Source: Ricinus communis
Lineage: Eukaryota; Streptophyta; Magnoliopsida; Malpighiales; Euphorbiaceae
Length of the DNA: 64,000 nucleotides
Assembly: GCF_019578655.1 (NCBI RefSeq)
Contig: NC_063263.1
Span: forward strand, 28,581,001-28,645,000
Direction: 5' to 3'
Below the pieces are notes generated by a model. It ran no database searches and was not told where the DNA came from. It worked only from the letters and a program-made list of their open reading frames with translations. The translations under genes and the position numbers were made by a program. The stretch's first letter is position 1; the number at the start of each line of letters is the position of its first letter. Shown in pieces: positions 20,131 through 32,669 of this stretch.

Positions 20131-22241
20131 GTCATTTCCACTAGTGTTCTATTTTTTCTCTTCACAACTCCATTTTGTTGTGGTGTCCTAAGAGATGAAA
20201 AGTTATGAGAAATTCCAGTTTCAAAAAAAAATCATTTTCAAATTCTTTTCCATGATCACTTCTTATTGAGGAAATCAAATATCCATTTTCATTTTGAACA
20301 CGTTTTGCAAAAGCTGTAAGAACATTGAAAGCATCATTTTTATGCAAGAAATTTAATCCAAGTAAATCTAGAGTAGTCATCAATAATGATAAATATATAT
20401 GAATTTCCATCCAAACTAGCTACTCTAGTTGGTCCAAACAAATCCATGTGAAGTAGTTAGAATAGTCTAGAAGTATTTATAATATTTTTGGATTTAAATG
20501 ATGATAGGTGTTGTTTTTCCATTTAACATAACTCAAAAAGTTTGTCCTTGATGAACTTCACTTTCGGAAGTCTATTCACTAGCTCCTCTTTGGCTAACTT
20601 ATGTAGAAGTTCCATACTTGCATGACCGAGTCTTCTATGCCATAGCCAAGATTCATCACTAATAGACACAAAACACCTAAAAGATTGGTTAGCAACCTTG
20701 TGTAGGTCAATTGAGTAGGTATTGCCACTTCTTTCTCCTTTGAATACTACTTTTTCATCCACTAGGATATTGACATAGCATCCATTAGAGTCAAAAGTAA
20801 CTTTGTTACCTTCGTCACACAATTGACTTACACCTAATAAATTATGTCTTAATCCATCAACTAGGAAAACATCATCAATAAAAGATTGATTATCCTTATC
20901 AATAGAACCAATGCCAATTACCTTACCCTTGACATCATTACCAAATATGACCCTCCATCATAATTTTTGAAATTCACAAAGAGGCTCTTATCTCCCATCA
21001 TATGACTTAAACATTCATTATCAACATGCTAAAACTTTTTGCTTATGGACTTAAGACACACCTATAAGAGAAAGTCAAATCAATTGGTTTTAGGTACCCA
21101 AACAAGGTTGGGTCCTTTGGAGTTAGCCTTAGAAGTGCCATCCATGAAGAGATGCATCTACCTTATTTTGCATTTAACATTTATATGCCCATCTCTCGTG
21201 CAATAGTAGCAAGTAACCTTTGAAGTCTGAGAGAAATACGAGTTGGTCTTCTTTGCCACTTTTGCTTAAGGCTTAGACCTCACATGATTCACATCATTAC
21301 ACATGCATGAGGAAGATCTATTGGCCTTTGATTGCTTATAAATGAATGTATGTTTTGCTTCTTTAGGATTAGCCTTTAGAACTTGTGATGCCATCCCTTT
21401 CTTCTTTTGAGTGGGAGGCTTAGTATGTGATTTACTTTTTAAAACTTCTTTAGAGTTTCTTTCAACCCTTGGAGGTTGAATGGCCTTAACAAAGATTATG
21501 GAGTGAGATGTTAAAGATGTGGATGAGAAAGCACCATTGAATCTAAATCCATGTCTCACAAGTGGAGGTCTTTGAGATACAACTAGTGTATCAAGGGACT
21601 CCTTCCCTTGGTGAAACTTGGAAATTGAATTTCTAAGCTCTTCAACTTCATTTTTCAAAATATTATTTTTTTAAGGAGCTTTTCATTTGAAATCTCATCT
21701 AATGATTTTCTTAAGTCCTTATTGGAAGTTTTTAAAGAAGTAATTTCGTTCTTCAAAGTCTCAAATTCCTTTTCAAAATTGGAACATTTGTTCTTATAAA
21801 AGTTTAATTTTTAAAGCATATTTTATAAAATTTCATCCTCATCATCAATACATTATCACCAAAATAATGATAAGATGAACAAGAAGAAGATGAATTACAT
21901 GAATGAGAAGTATAGCATACCTCATGAGAGTCCTCCAAGTTAGCCATGTAGCAAAGGTTAGCCTCTTCATCTTTTTCACTCTCATTATTAGAGGATGAAG
22001 ATGCATCACTCCAAGTAGCCTTCAATTCTTTTTTTTTCTTTGTCTATGTTCTTCCTTTATAAGTATTTGGGATAGTCCGGCTTGATGTGTCCTTGCTTTC
22101 TACACTTATAGCGAGTAACATCATCCTTTTTATCCTTGCTAGGTCTTGATTTGGAGAAGGAATTCTTGCTTGTGAAGCGCTTATTGCTTCTTCTTTTTCT
22201 TTTGGCCTCTAGAATCCTCTTGACATGTTTGGTGATAAGGG
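20131..22241 (-). pseudogene. SIRE-like Copia fragment C (gag to integrase)
   Basis: Minus strand from 22241: a gag part with a mutated zinc knuckle (YKCRKQGHIKPDYPK, last Cys lost), an acidic Ser/Glu-rich stretch (21804-22025), a coiled-coil stretch, and a basic linker (21266-21658). A protease tail comes next: ILVDEKVVFKG preceded by MCDEGNKVTFDSNGC. GAG-pre-integrase WLWHRRLGHASMELLHK lies at 20600-20640. The integrase reads IRSDHGKEFEN (about 20240-20275) and RTPQQNGVVKRKNRTLVEM (20133-20190), where it stops. This is the same family as element A. Truncated at both ends, with stops and frameshifts. Confidence 0.8.
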
Positions 22242-24099
22242 TGCCAGCATCCATTTTCAAGATCCAGATATCGAGAGAATTATAAAAAATCCAATGATGA
22301 AATTTATTGCCTTTCTCGAGTCTTGGGAGGTTGAGGACAAATGAATTTGTAAGATTGAGAATAATTGAACCAAAATTGCTTTTCTAGAAACAATTTGGAC
22401 CCAATTAGCAAAAAAATTAAGTTTGAGGGGCAAAACAACAGTTCTCACAATTTTAAGGATTAAGGAGCAAACAAGTTAAAGCTAATCAGCTCTTTACAAA
22501 GCTGACTGGCTTTTGTTTTTTGAATTTGACATCGTTTTACTTGTATTTTGATTTAAAAACACGAAATATTAATAAAAAGAATATTTTAGAAAGTATTTAA
22601 CAATAATTTAAAGATTTTATTGATATTTATTTAAATTCTAGAGATTTATATATTAGATATTGATAATTAATAACTGATAAATAAAAATCTTTTTCTTTTA
22701 AGTTTAAAATTGATATGAACTTATTTGTCTCTTTTAAGGTTTCCTAAAACCTACCTCTAGAAATAGAAAATTATATCCTAGGTTTAGGGTTAGCTGGAGT
22801 TACATCGATTATATGTGTTGAAAATACTAAAGGGCTTACGTTCATTTAAGTAGAGAACTTTCTTTTGGTAAATATAGAACAAGTTACTAAGAAAGAGCTT
22901 AGGATTATTAAAGTTTTCTTCTTGAATGAAAAAAGATTTTTGTTAACCCTAGACAATACCGGAATCTCATTTGATCTTCAATTCAACCATCTCATCATCT
23001 CTAAAGACTTCAAATCAACAATCTACGGTGACAACCTGCGGGTTCTCCCAAATCTAGCACCATTAACATCACTTTCCTCTTTACTTTTATTTTCTTAAAT
23101 TTAGAAATATGACTAGGTTAATTTTTGGATGATTCATATAATTTGCATGATTAGTTTTAGGTTCTTTTATGAATTAAGATATTTCTGTGATATTGAGATT
23201 TGAATCTGATAACATATTTTTACTGGATTTTGAATCTGATTAGTTAAATGCTTAGAGTAACATGCTAGATTTATGTTTTTCTTTAAATGATTATGTGATT
23301 GTATAAAACTTCTAGGGTTGCATGTTTAAGTCTAAAATTCGCAATGTGAGGTTTTCTTATTTTCTATTAGTTTGTTCCTTTTATGTGTTTGTATTTTGGT
23401 ATATTTTAATTCATTTTTATACCTTTTATTTCACTTTTTTGAGTTTTTTAATTGATTTTTGTCTTCTATGCATGTAAAATTGGCTTTTAAACCTGAGGAT
23501 CAAGAAAAATTTATAGAACCACCTGACCAAGCCCTAGCTCTGTGCTAAGCCGGTTTGCTCTGTGACCTAGACCGATCTGCTTTACACAATTTTGGCCTTA
23601 ATTTCAGATTTTATACATTTCTGTCTATTTTGTACCTCGTAACTCCTTTTATGTGTTTTTCTTTCAATTTCTTAGTTGTAGGAGAATTATAATAGCTAGA
23701 TTTAATTTTCTGCACTTTAATTTCTATATTTTGATGGATGCCAAATATCTGTTGTGTGAATGTTTTATTAAAATTGGACATATAGACTTTAGGCTTAAAA
23801 TTTGGACCTTAACATGAAAAAATAGTCAATAGGTTAAAGGATGGTAAAATGGGCCTAAATTAAAATCCATATAGACTTAGTGGGTTTCATCATATTTTAA
23901 TTAAATAATGGGTCACCCTAGAATAAGAATCATCCAGTTGGGAATTAACATAAAAAGTAGTCCATTTAGGTTTAGAGGTTGGTAATCAAGTACATAATTT
24001 GTAAATGGGCTAGACTAGATGAGCCTTTGTACATAATTAAATAGTTAAGTAGGCTAATAAATGAAACAAAGGTTGAGCTTAAATAAAAATGGGCTAGAC
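22242..24099 (+). repeat. Tat-lineage LTR, 3' truncated
   Basis: It starts TGCCAGCATCCATTTTC inside fragment C and follows the family through GTGACAACCTGCGGGTTC (near 23025) to GGGCTAGACTTAG, where it stops about 200 bp before the expected end. Its palindromic words are decayed (22475-22510, 23530-23590). Confidence 0.8.
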
Positions 24100-24101
24100 T
24101 T

Positions 24102-25707
24102 AGTGATGCGCGTTGTTTGCACATAGCACAGTGCACCAGACGTATCAAGTAATAAAGTGATAAGTAGAGTACCGTTCTACCAGAGACTTAATTGTGAATA
24201 CTATATTCAATCATAGCAATCAAATATAGGTTGGTTATAGTAATGTTTAAAAGTAAATTAATATTAGACATAAGAATTAAAACAATTGGTATATTAATCA
24301 AGGATAAAGTCTATTCAGGTATGAATCCCCCTAATAAGTTGAATACTTCATGAACGAATAGCAATTAAATCAAAACTAAGAGTTGAGTTAACATTCCACA
24401 AGATTTGGAGAAAACCTCTCTCAAGATATTAAACCCCTATTTTCTAAGAGAAGAGAAATGAATCTCTTCTCAAACCCACTTACTTAAGTCATGCTTTAAG
24501 ATTAAGGAACTTGTAAAATAAAGGGTCTTGTAGATCTATCTCTAGTATCCAATCAATTCTTAATCCCTAAGATATGATCAATTAATAAATAGTTATCTCT
24601 AATCAATTTATGAAAATAAATTCTAATCAATTTGTTGACTTATCAATTGAAATAAATGACTAAGTAATCAAAGGAACAAAACAACTCGTAAAAAAGATTT
24701 AATTGCATTAACTTTGAATCAATCCATATAATACAAATCAGGATTCATCAAAAGCCAAATAGTAAGAAAATTACTTCCCATAAATTGCAATAAAAAAACA
24801 AAGATTAAGGAAAGAAGGTCTCAAACTATTTATGGATGAGTAGAGATGAAAATCTTCAATCTTCGATATTCAATCTTGGGAAATAATAATGAAAATGATA
24901 TCCAAACAACTACTCATATTCTTGGGTTTACTTTAATTTTTTTTTTCATTTCGAACCCTTTTGAGAAAAGAGGAATAGAGCACAAACCATTTGATAAATA
25001 TTTATTATTTTTTATATACTTTATGACATCACAAAAGAATAAGAAAATATAAAGGAGTAAAAAGTATATCTACTTCAACAAAATCAAGAGAAGTTCGAAA
25101 AAATAAGGCTTAGAAACATAACTAAAGTTTCAAGATTTAAAATAACCGTGCAATAACTATAAATTAAAAACTTTAGCAAGGAGTAAAATTCAATTCCGAA
25201 TAAAGGCCAAATCAACTAAAATGTAATTTACATGATGAATACTCTAATTATCTTTAACCTATACATTTGAGAGAGAATAAATCATGAACATTTTAATAAA
25301 ATTCAATAAGCTTGAAAGAAGAAATAAGTCGCTAATAGACAAAATGATAACACAACATACACCCTTCCTCCATACTTATTAGACACAGTATCCTTAATGT
25401 GTTTGTATATACTATGAAAACAAAAGAAGAGAAAGACTTTCCCAGAATCAAATAAGTTGCATAATTCAAAGTTCAAATCTAATTCATAAGGCACCTATCT
25501 AATTAGCACAAATCGAAGGTATGACAAAAGTAAGAGTAATAAATAATCATGCAATTATAAAAATATACCAAATTAAGAAAAATAAAAGTCTACTAATTAA
25601 AACCAAAAGAAATGTATCTAAACATAGAATGTCCAAAAATTAAAACTCTTCCAATCTATAAAGAAAAAAAAACAAATAAAAGCAACTCTAATCAAAATAC
25701 ATCAAAT
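24102..25707 (-). repeat. Probable Athila-like LTR
   Basis: On the plus strand it begins TGATGCGCGTTG and ends near ATACATCA, the same TGAT...ATCA termini as the Athila-type LTRs at 50234 and 57532. The first ~100 bp have a similar layout (a short GTACC-GTTCTACC stretch), and the body is AT-rich with repeated AATCAATT words like those LTRs. Sequence similarity is weak by eye; no target duplication is visible. No coding sequence is supported. Confidence 0.4.
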
Positions 25708-26320
25708 TGTCCAAATGATCATTAGGAACGAAAGCCTTGTTCATAGGTTAATTTGTTGAGTCACTCATGGTTGCCTATTACCTAGATATGTTCTCTATTT
25801 TAATTGATGGGCCTTACTTAACTATCTTATATAAATCAGATGAGTCACTCATGTTTATATGGAGATAGAGGCATGAATTAGGTGAAACATATATGATATT
25901 TGGAACATCATAAAATATGTTGAGACAAATGTCGTTGTCACCTAATTAATCTAGAAATTGTATAGATATACAATTGACAAATAGCTGTCTACCTAATTTA
26001 TTTTAATATGGTTTGTTGGGCATGACCCACAGGGTCGAATTCGCCAAAGTGGAGGCCAATAATGGGCTAAACAGCACAGTCCTTTTGCAAGTCCCAAGAA
26101 TGAGGAGAAAGAAGATAGCCATTCAAGGTCATATTAAAATAGATGGGATTCTACCCCACTGGGATAGCTAAATTATTAGCATCCCGAATTGATAGTGAGG
26201 GCTATTAATTTGTATAAAAAATATGGGAGCATAAGTAACTAGTTGTAAGATCTTTACTAATTACTTGTATAAATTAGCTTATATTTGTTTATCTTTATGT
26301 TGGAAGGTTGTAACAAAAGA
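25708..26320 (+). other. Leader or LTR remnant upstream of Copia B gag
   Basis: AT-rich sequence with GTTGGGCATGACCCACAGGGTCG near 26015 and a TATA-like GTATAAAAAATATGGG at 26213. No typical primer site or LTR edge is seen, although the 3' LTR of B would predict one, so the 5' LTR seems lost or replaced. Confidence 0.35.
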
Positions 26321-27150
26321 ATGAGTGACAATCTATCTTTGCGTAGTATCCTTGACACCAACAACCTTACTGAGCCGAATTTTCTTGATTGGCATTACAA
26401 TGTGAGAATTGTTCTCAAACAAGAAAAGAAGCTTTATTTCCTAGACACACCTCTATTGCATCTTCTTGCCATAGATGCACTCGAGGAGGTGGCCTAAGAG
26501 TACAAAAAGCATCAACAAGACGATAACCAAGTTATTTGTATGATATTAGGAAGTATGACTTCCAAGCTACAAAGACAATATGAGAATATGGATTCTTGGA
26601 CTATCATCTTACATTTGAGGGAAATGTTTGATGAGCAGTCAAGCACTGAAAGGTATAAGGCCTCAAAGGAATTGTTCCGATATAGGATGCCTGAAGGTGC
26701 ATCTGTGAATGCACATAGACTAAAGAGGCTTGGATATATTGAATATCTAGAGCGTCTTGATTTTGTGATGGACTATGAATTAAGTATAGACTTAATTTTG
26801 CAATCTCTACCTGACAGATATTCGCAGTTTATTCTGAAATTTCATATGAATAAGTTGGATACTACAATACCCGAACTTATTAATATATTAAAGATTATAG
26901 AGGACACCATAAAGAAGCAAAAGGGTGTTGTTCTAATGGTAGAACCTTCTAGAGCTACTAAGAGTAAGTCTAAGAAGAAAAAGAAAAAGAAAGCCTAGAA
27001 GCCTTAAAAAGCTTTAAAGGCTATTAGAGGTGTCAACAAGGATAAAAAAAAGTGTCACCGTTATGGGAAGAATGGCATTGGAGAAGGAACTGCAAAGTTT
27101 ATCTAGCTGCTTTTAAGGATAAGAAGCAAGAACAAGCTTCTAAGTTTTAA
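26321..27150 (+). pseudogene. Copia B: gag
   Basis: ATG 26321 starts MSDNLSLRSILDTNN, followed by LTEPNFLDWHYNVRIVLKQ, LYFLDTPL, MILGSMTSKLQRQYENMDSW, LREMFDEQSSTERY, VNAHRLKRLGYIEYLERL and LILQSLPDRYSQFI. This is the standard order of UBN2-type Copia gag. It ends in a poly-Lys tract and a TAG (26996-26998). A CCHC knuckle follows at about 27050-27090 (CHRYGKNG then, in another frame, WRRNCKVYL). One in-frame TAA lies at 26495-26497; otherwise about 225 codons stay open, the best-kept gag in the window. Confidence 0.85.
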
Positions 27151-27179
27151 AAGAATGAATAGACTAGCTTGAAGGCAAT

Positions 27180-29096
27180 TGTTGCCATTTAGTTTAGTTA
27201 TTATTTTTATTTTTTTATTTAGAATTTAATAATTATTATTAATTATTTTCCTAGAATAGTTATTGGTATTTTTTCATTTAATAATATTTGGCATTGTTGC
27301 CTTATTTAGTTAAATAATTTATGTTTCTAGAATATCATACAAAATTTGTATGAAAGTAAGAAAACAAATCCCTATTACGAGGAAAAACTAAAGCAATCTT
27401 GAAAGGCATAAGGATTATATTATTAATATTAAGACAAATTAAGTAACATAAACAAGTTATGTAACTTATAAATCTTATGAAATCAATATTATAATATAGT
27501 TGTCTTTGAACAAGACACATAATGCCGTATTACTAATGTATGTTTGCTTTTAAGAAGAGTTATAAAATATCATATCAAGATTAGATCATGATATGGAATA
27601 CTTGGATCATCACTAGAATGTCTAAAGCTTGCAATTACTCAAATGATAAAGTTTTAAAAGATGACGAAACCTAACTTTGTGAGACATAGTTATATCAATA
27701 AAAAAGTTGCAAGCCTTCTCATAGGATATTTATATACTCTTATAACCATTAACTCTAATATGTTTCATTTATGATATGATCATAATAAAGTATATATAGG
27801 ATATAGACTAGTATATGATGTTTAAGAAAAACATGCACAATTAGATAAAGCAAAAAAAAAGGCTAGATCTAATAAATGTAAGTCTATAAGATATCCAAAA
27901 GGATATTAGGATATCAATACTATCAAACTCTTGAAACAAAAGTGTTTTTTAGAATATATTGTCTTTTAAGAAAAATGAGTTTTCTGAAAGAAATAGTGAG
28001 AGTTTGATAGATCTTGATAGAGATCAAGATAAATAAACTAACATTAAAATGGAACAAATCTTGAAGGTGCTTAGCATAAGATGTACAAAACTTAAGCTAA
28101 TCATATACACAAATTTTGGTATGTAGTAGGATATAAAATATTTATAAGAAATGGAGATCTCTTATGAAATATGTAATTACATCTCATTGTTGATGAGACT
28201 ACACATTAAGAACTAATGTTTGACATTAATTCTATGAGTTAGCATCAAGCCATAAAATTCTATTGTGGATACCATATTGTTTAACAGAGTGAAGAATGTG
28301 ATAGATCCATCTAAATGGATAAGATCTATTAAGGTGAAAGTGATTTTTTGAGAAAAACTCATATGCTCAATCTTTGCACAAAGATTGAGCAAAGAAAACT
28401 TAATGAGTTACATACTTAATCAAGAGTTTATTAGTAATATAATTATAAATATTAATCCAAATAGAATAAACAAGTGTATATGAAGGGGTTAGTGGAAGTA
28501 TAATAATGTTTCCTAATATGGTAATGTTGTGGACATATAGATAAAGAAAAATGAGAAATCATGAGTCTACCAAGACTTATAAATCTGTAAAGAGTTAGAA
28601 CATGCAGTTTACTTTCTAGGATTGAGATCTATAGAGATATATGCTTTAAACTGCACGAATGTTCTAAACTTCGAGTACATAGACATAAATATTAAAGGAA
28701 TTTAACATGAAAGAATCAAAGATAGATCCTTGGTGATGTCTCATAACATAACTCTTTCTAATGATATGTGCTATAAACACTCATTAAGAAAGAGGTTATT
28801 GATGGAATGATTTATGCAGAAGCATAATATTCCACTATGTACACATGTCATGTTATGTACTAGACTTTATGGTTATTCTAGATGTTGATTATGAATCATA
28901 TAGAATAAACTCACAAGATAGATTCATTTCATTTTTAAAAAGAAAGCATGACTTCTGGAAAGAGTTCCAAAAAGGTCATTCTTACAACTTGAGCTTAATA
29001 CATCTTATTATATTTAAGGTAGACATATTTGGATCTTCAATATTTATTTTTAAGAATAATGTGTGGTTCTTAAGTGTTATTGATCTAGAGATGGAC
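27180..29096 (+). pseudogene. Copia B: heavily decayed pol ending in RNase H
   Basis: The stretch is homologous to the inverted copy at 62290-64000. Only the RNase H end can be read with confidence: D-DYESYR near 28875-28905 (catalytic Asp region), and GKSSKKVILTT about 28965-29000, matching the Copia W-K-S-S-K-Q block. RNase H continues after the solo LTR at 31105. The remainder should hold protease, integrase and RT but is too broken by frameshifts and deletions to place them. It is also shorter than a full Copia pol. Confidence 0.6.
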
Positions 29097-31104
29097 TGTC
29101 AACACCCATTTTTCGGATCTAGATATCGAGAGAATTACGGAAAATCCAATGATGAAATTTATTATCTTCCTCGAGTCTTGAAGATGGAGGAGGGGAAAAA
29201 CCGAAGGAAGGATGAGATTAATTAAACTTAAAATCACCATTCTAGAATCAATTTGGACCCAATTGATAGAAAAAATAAAGTTTGAAGGGTAAAACAATAA
29301 TTTTACAAGTTCAAGGACTAAACTATCAAAAAATTTTAAAAAAATTAATCCTTAGAGCCAATTGGCTCTATGCATAGCTGGATCGGCTCTATATAAAGCC
29401 GATCAGCTTAGCATAGAGTCAAATCACTTTGTGGAGAGCCGATTGGCTCTACACGGGCTGATTGGCTATTTTTTGAACTTTTACACCATTCTATATGCAT
29501 TTTCAACCTAAAACGCTAAAAATTGGTAAAAATAAGCTTCTAAAAGGTATTTATGATAATTATTAGGTTTTATAATGTTTGTTAATGATAATTTTTTCAA
29601 ATTATAAATAAAATATTTTTTTATTTGATATTAATCTAGTAAGGGGGAGATAATTATAGACTATTAATTTTAATAAGTTAATAATTATCAACACCTCAGA
29701 GGGCTGCCTAACCCTACCCCTAAATAGAAGAGTATGGCTTAGGTCTAAGGTTATCAACACATATCTAGCTACAACAATTGAGCAATAATGCACACTGATC
29801 AATAAGAAGCATCGATACATACATAAAGAAAACCATAGATAACCCACTAAGAAAGAACTCCAAAAGTAAAAAATCCATGAAAAGATTGACAAAAACTTTT
29901 AAAAGCCTAAAAAAAGGAAAAACTAGATTCCCATCTCCTTTTTGATTCAACAGCTTCCTCATCTCCTGAGACTCACAATTAGGTTAAGATTTCTTTTCCA
30001 TTGAACATGTTGATTTTATTAGATTTTGAATCTGATAATAGAAACACCCAGGGTTTTGAACCTGATTTGATTAGATTTTAAATTTAATTAGACAATTAGA
30101 TTATATTTCCTTTCTTTTATTGATTACATTTCCTTTCCCTATTCACGAAAATCGAGGAAATATTGAAGAAAACCCCTACAAGCCTCCAAAGCTGATCAGC
30201 TCAATGCACAGCCGATTCGACTATACATTGAGCTGATTATCTCTTCACCCTAAGCCAATCGGCTCTATGCATTATTAGCCAGATTCACAAGTTTTCAATG
30301 TATTTTGGCAGTGTCTTGAGTTGTAATTTAGGTTTTTAAGATCTTCTTTATGTTTTTTAGTTGTAGGTGGATTGTAATAGTTACATTTATTTTCTGCCCC
30401 TTTTATTTTTTTCTCTTTGTTATTTGTGATGAACGCCAAAATACATGTTACATGATTACTTAATTAAAACTGGACCTGACATGAAAACTGTAATTTAGTA
30501 GCTTAATTAAGATGGTAATTGGGCTTTTTAATCTAAAACCATGTAGATTTAATGGGCTTTGCAGTGCTTAGTTAGGCTAAAATTGGGTCATCTTAGACTT
30601 AAGGTCACTAGATTGGGCCTTTCCATAAAAGGTAGTTGATTAGGCTTAACAAGCTTGGTAATTAAAGCATAACTTGTAAATAGGCTAAGACTAGATAGGC
30701 CTTGTACATAATTGACTAGTAAATTAGGTTAATAAACTTTGGATATGGGTTGGGCTTTATAAAATGGGCTAGACTTAGGTGGACCTCATATGTAGCAATG
30801 CTTGATGTACAAAAATATTATGCTAAATTTATAGAGAATAGCCCATTAAACAATAAAATTAAAGATAAAGATACATAAATAAGGAAGTTGGCTTCCGGTC
30901 CACCTCTAGATTTATGGCGAAAGCTTCCTTATGGAATTGAGAAATGTCACTCATTAGGAAAAGTGTCCCGATTACTCGGGTGGCGACTCCCATCTCCGCA
31001 CTAGTATCTATAACTAGTTAATCTTTTCCCCATTAGGTCAAAAAGCCTTGCAATGTCACAGTCGCTAATGACACTTGGATGCGCGCCTGAAACTACCGCC
31101 CACA
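29097..31104 (+). repeat. Solo Tat LTR (2008 bp) in RNase H of Copia B
   Basis: TGTCAACACCC at 29097 to CCGCCCACA at 31104. The flanking 5-mers are TGGAC and TAGAT. The inverted paralogue B' has no insertion here and reads TAGAC (62279-62283 in reverse), so each copy of the target duplication has changed by one base. Two clusters of palindromic words lie at 29350-29470 and 30180-30275 (for example GAGCCGATTGGCTC). Confidence 0.85.
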
Positions 31105-31351
31105 TAGATAATAGAGCCATTTTCAAAGAACCAAGGTCTCATCTGCGATCCAAAATATTATATTGAAGCATTACTAATAAATGACTTATTAGTAAGATAT
31201 AAAGATAAAATAAATACCTATTGAGAATAACAAAGTTCATCCTCCAACAAGGCCATTTGACCTAGCAAGAACATGATTATCATAAGAAAGAGTTCGACTA
31301 TTAAATACCATGATGATTGGCTTTGATAGTGCTTTAGTGCAAGTGAGAGAT
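31105..31351 (+). pseudogene. Copia B: RNase H C-terminus
   Basis: It reads NRAIFKEPRSHLRSK and, with stops and frameshifts, the rest of the Copia RNase H tail (the family pattern is CDN-GAI, KEPRSH-RSK, ADPLTKPL). It resumes the frame interrupted at 29096. AAGTGAGAGAT just before the LTR is the likely polypurine tract. Confidence 0.65.
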
Positions 31352-32387
31352 TATTAGAGTATACCCTAAAAACAAGGAGTTGTCAAATGATCTATATTAT
31401 TTTATACATCATACTAATGGCATACAATTATACTAAAGGCATTGTTCGACTTTAATTGTATGAGTAATTAGGTATAATCAAGGAATAATCTAAATTTTTA
31501 GAGATGAATACAATGGAATGTAAATATAAATATAAGAGAAATTATAAAGTGCATTTATAATGATGAGGTTCTCAATACATATATGTTCCTAAACTTTGTT
31601 CCTAGTCAATGTTTGATCAAGAATTAGATATTGATCAAATAGTCGAGACTACCATAATATGTTATCACTTACTTATAAAGTAAGCAATCTCTCTCATAAG
31701 GTTTAGGAATATGGATTTCTAGATAAGCATATGGGTGATTGTTACAAGAACAAGTTCATTGAACACAACCAGTGGTCCATATGTAATTTTACCCCAAGTG
31801 TCTATGGACAATACTCTTGTGACAATCAGTAAGACGTGATCCTTAGACTTAAGATAACAATGTATTATCTTATATGAGGATTACTATACTTTCATACTAT
31901 CTTATATTCTCCTATTCATGGAGCGCTTAAGGAATAGTCATTGGGGTAAGGTTTAAAGTTGAAGGTTGGTTGCACATTTAAGAGAGGAAAACATTTTCTT
32001 GAGAAGAAAAACAAAGGTGAATCAATTAATAAGATTAATTGATTCATCTCCCTTACTTGGAATCGGCATTCAATCTCCAACATCTCCTCTCAATCTCATA
32101 AAAGTGGTTTAGTGAGATCTTTGCTTAGGAGCTTGTGTGGATCATCAAAAGAGGCTGGTCACTTGAGTAGCTTTAAAGTGCATCAATCATTCTTGAATAA
32201 TCAAGAATCAACAATGCAAGAAGCACTCCTTGGATTTGCCGAAAACTCTCTTTGTAAGCCTTTTTTATCTCTTACTTGTTTTATGTGTTATGTCTATCTT
32301 AATCAATGAGATCCTTGGTGGGAATTGAGAAAAAAATTAAAATGCTTTCGTTGCACCTTTTCTTATGTTTTAATATCAATTCCAACA
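31352..32387 (+). repeat. 3' LTR of Copia B with internal deletion
   Basis: It starts TATTAGAGTATACCC (TG mutated) and ends AATTCCAACA. It matches the reverse of 60242-62040, but at about 31935 it lacks roughly 760 bp present there. The short open frame near its right end is not supported as a gene. Confidence 0.8.
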
Positions 32388-32458
32388 TAAGAACATCCTC
32401 TCATTGTGAAAGCTAAAAAATTCTCCTACTTATTGCTTAGTCAAGCCATAAAGACTTT
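32388..32458. other. Short unassigned spacer
   Basis: Lies between the Copia B LTR and the ORF1-like fragment; nothing recognised. Confidence 0.3.
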
Positions 32459-32668
32459 CTAAAGAGGTTGAAGGTGATTCCATAAAAGATCACCAAGTTT
32501 CTTATTTACATCTAAGGTGTAAAGGAATGCCCTAGTTCGTTCTCTATATCTATCCTTATTTAGGAACACAAGTTTCTCCCACCCAATAGCTCCTACGAAC
32601 CCCATAACCTCACCATCAATGCCCAAATTTCTTTGAGTATGCCTAACAGCTACCTTATTGGGCAACAT
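32459..32668 (-). pseudogene. Fragment of Athila-type ORF1/env-like domain (N-terminal part)
   Basis: About 69 open codons on the minus strand. The pattern QRNLGIDGEV, IGWEKLVFL, YRERTRAFLYTL resembles the N-terminal part of the plant retroelement protein found downstream of pol in Athila-type Gypsy elements (Leu-Gly, then IGW, then Y-ELT-EF-x-x-L). The better copies in this window are at 53190-54842 and 49267-50233. It is cut off at 32669 by the chromovirus LTR. The call rests on a short pattern and could be wrong. Confidence 0.4.
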
Positions 32669-32669
32669 C

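Noticed and set aside
24846..25052. 68-codon open frame on the plus strand
   Set aside because: AT-rich composition, inside a probable LTR, no motif.
29602..29962. Overlapping hydrophobic frames on the minus strand
   Set aside because: They lie within a solo LTR and the other LTR copies do not keep them.
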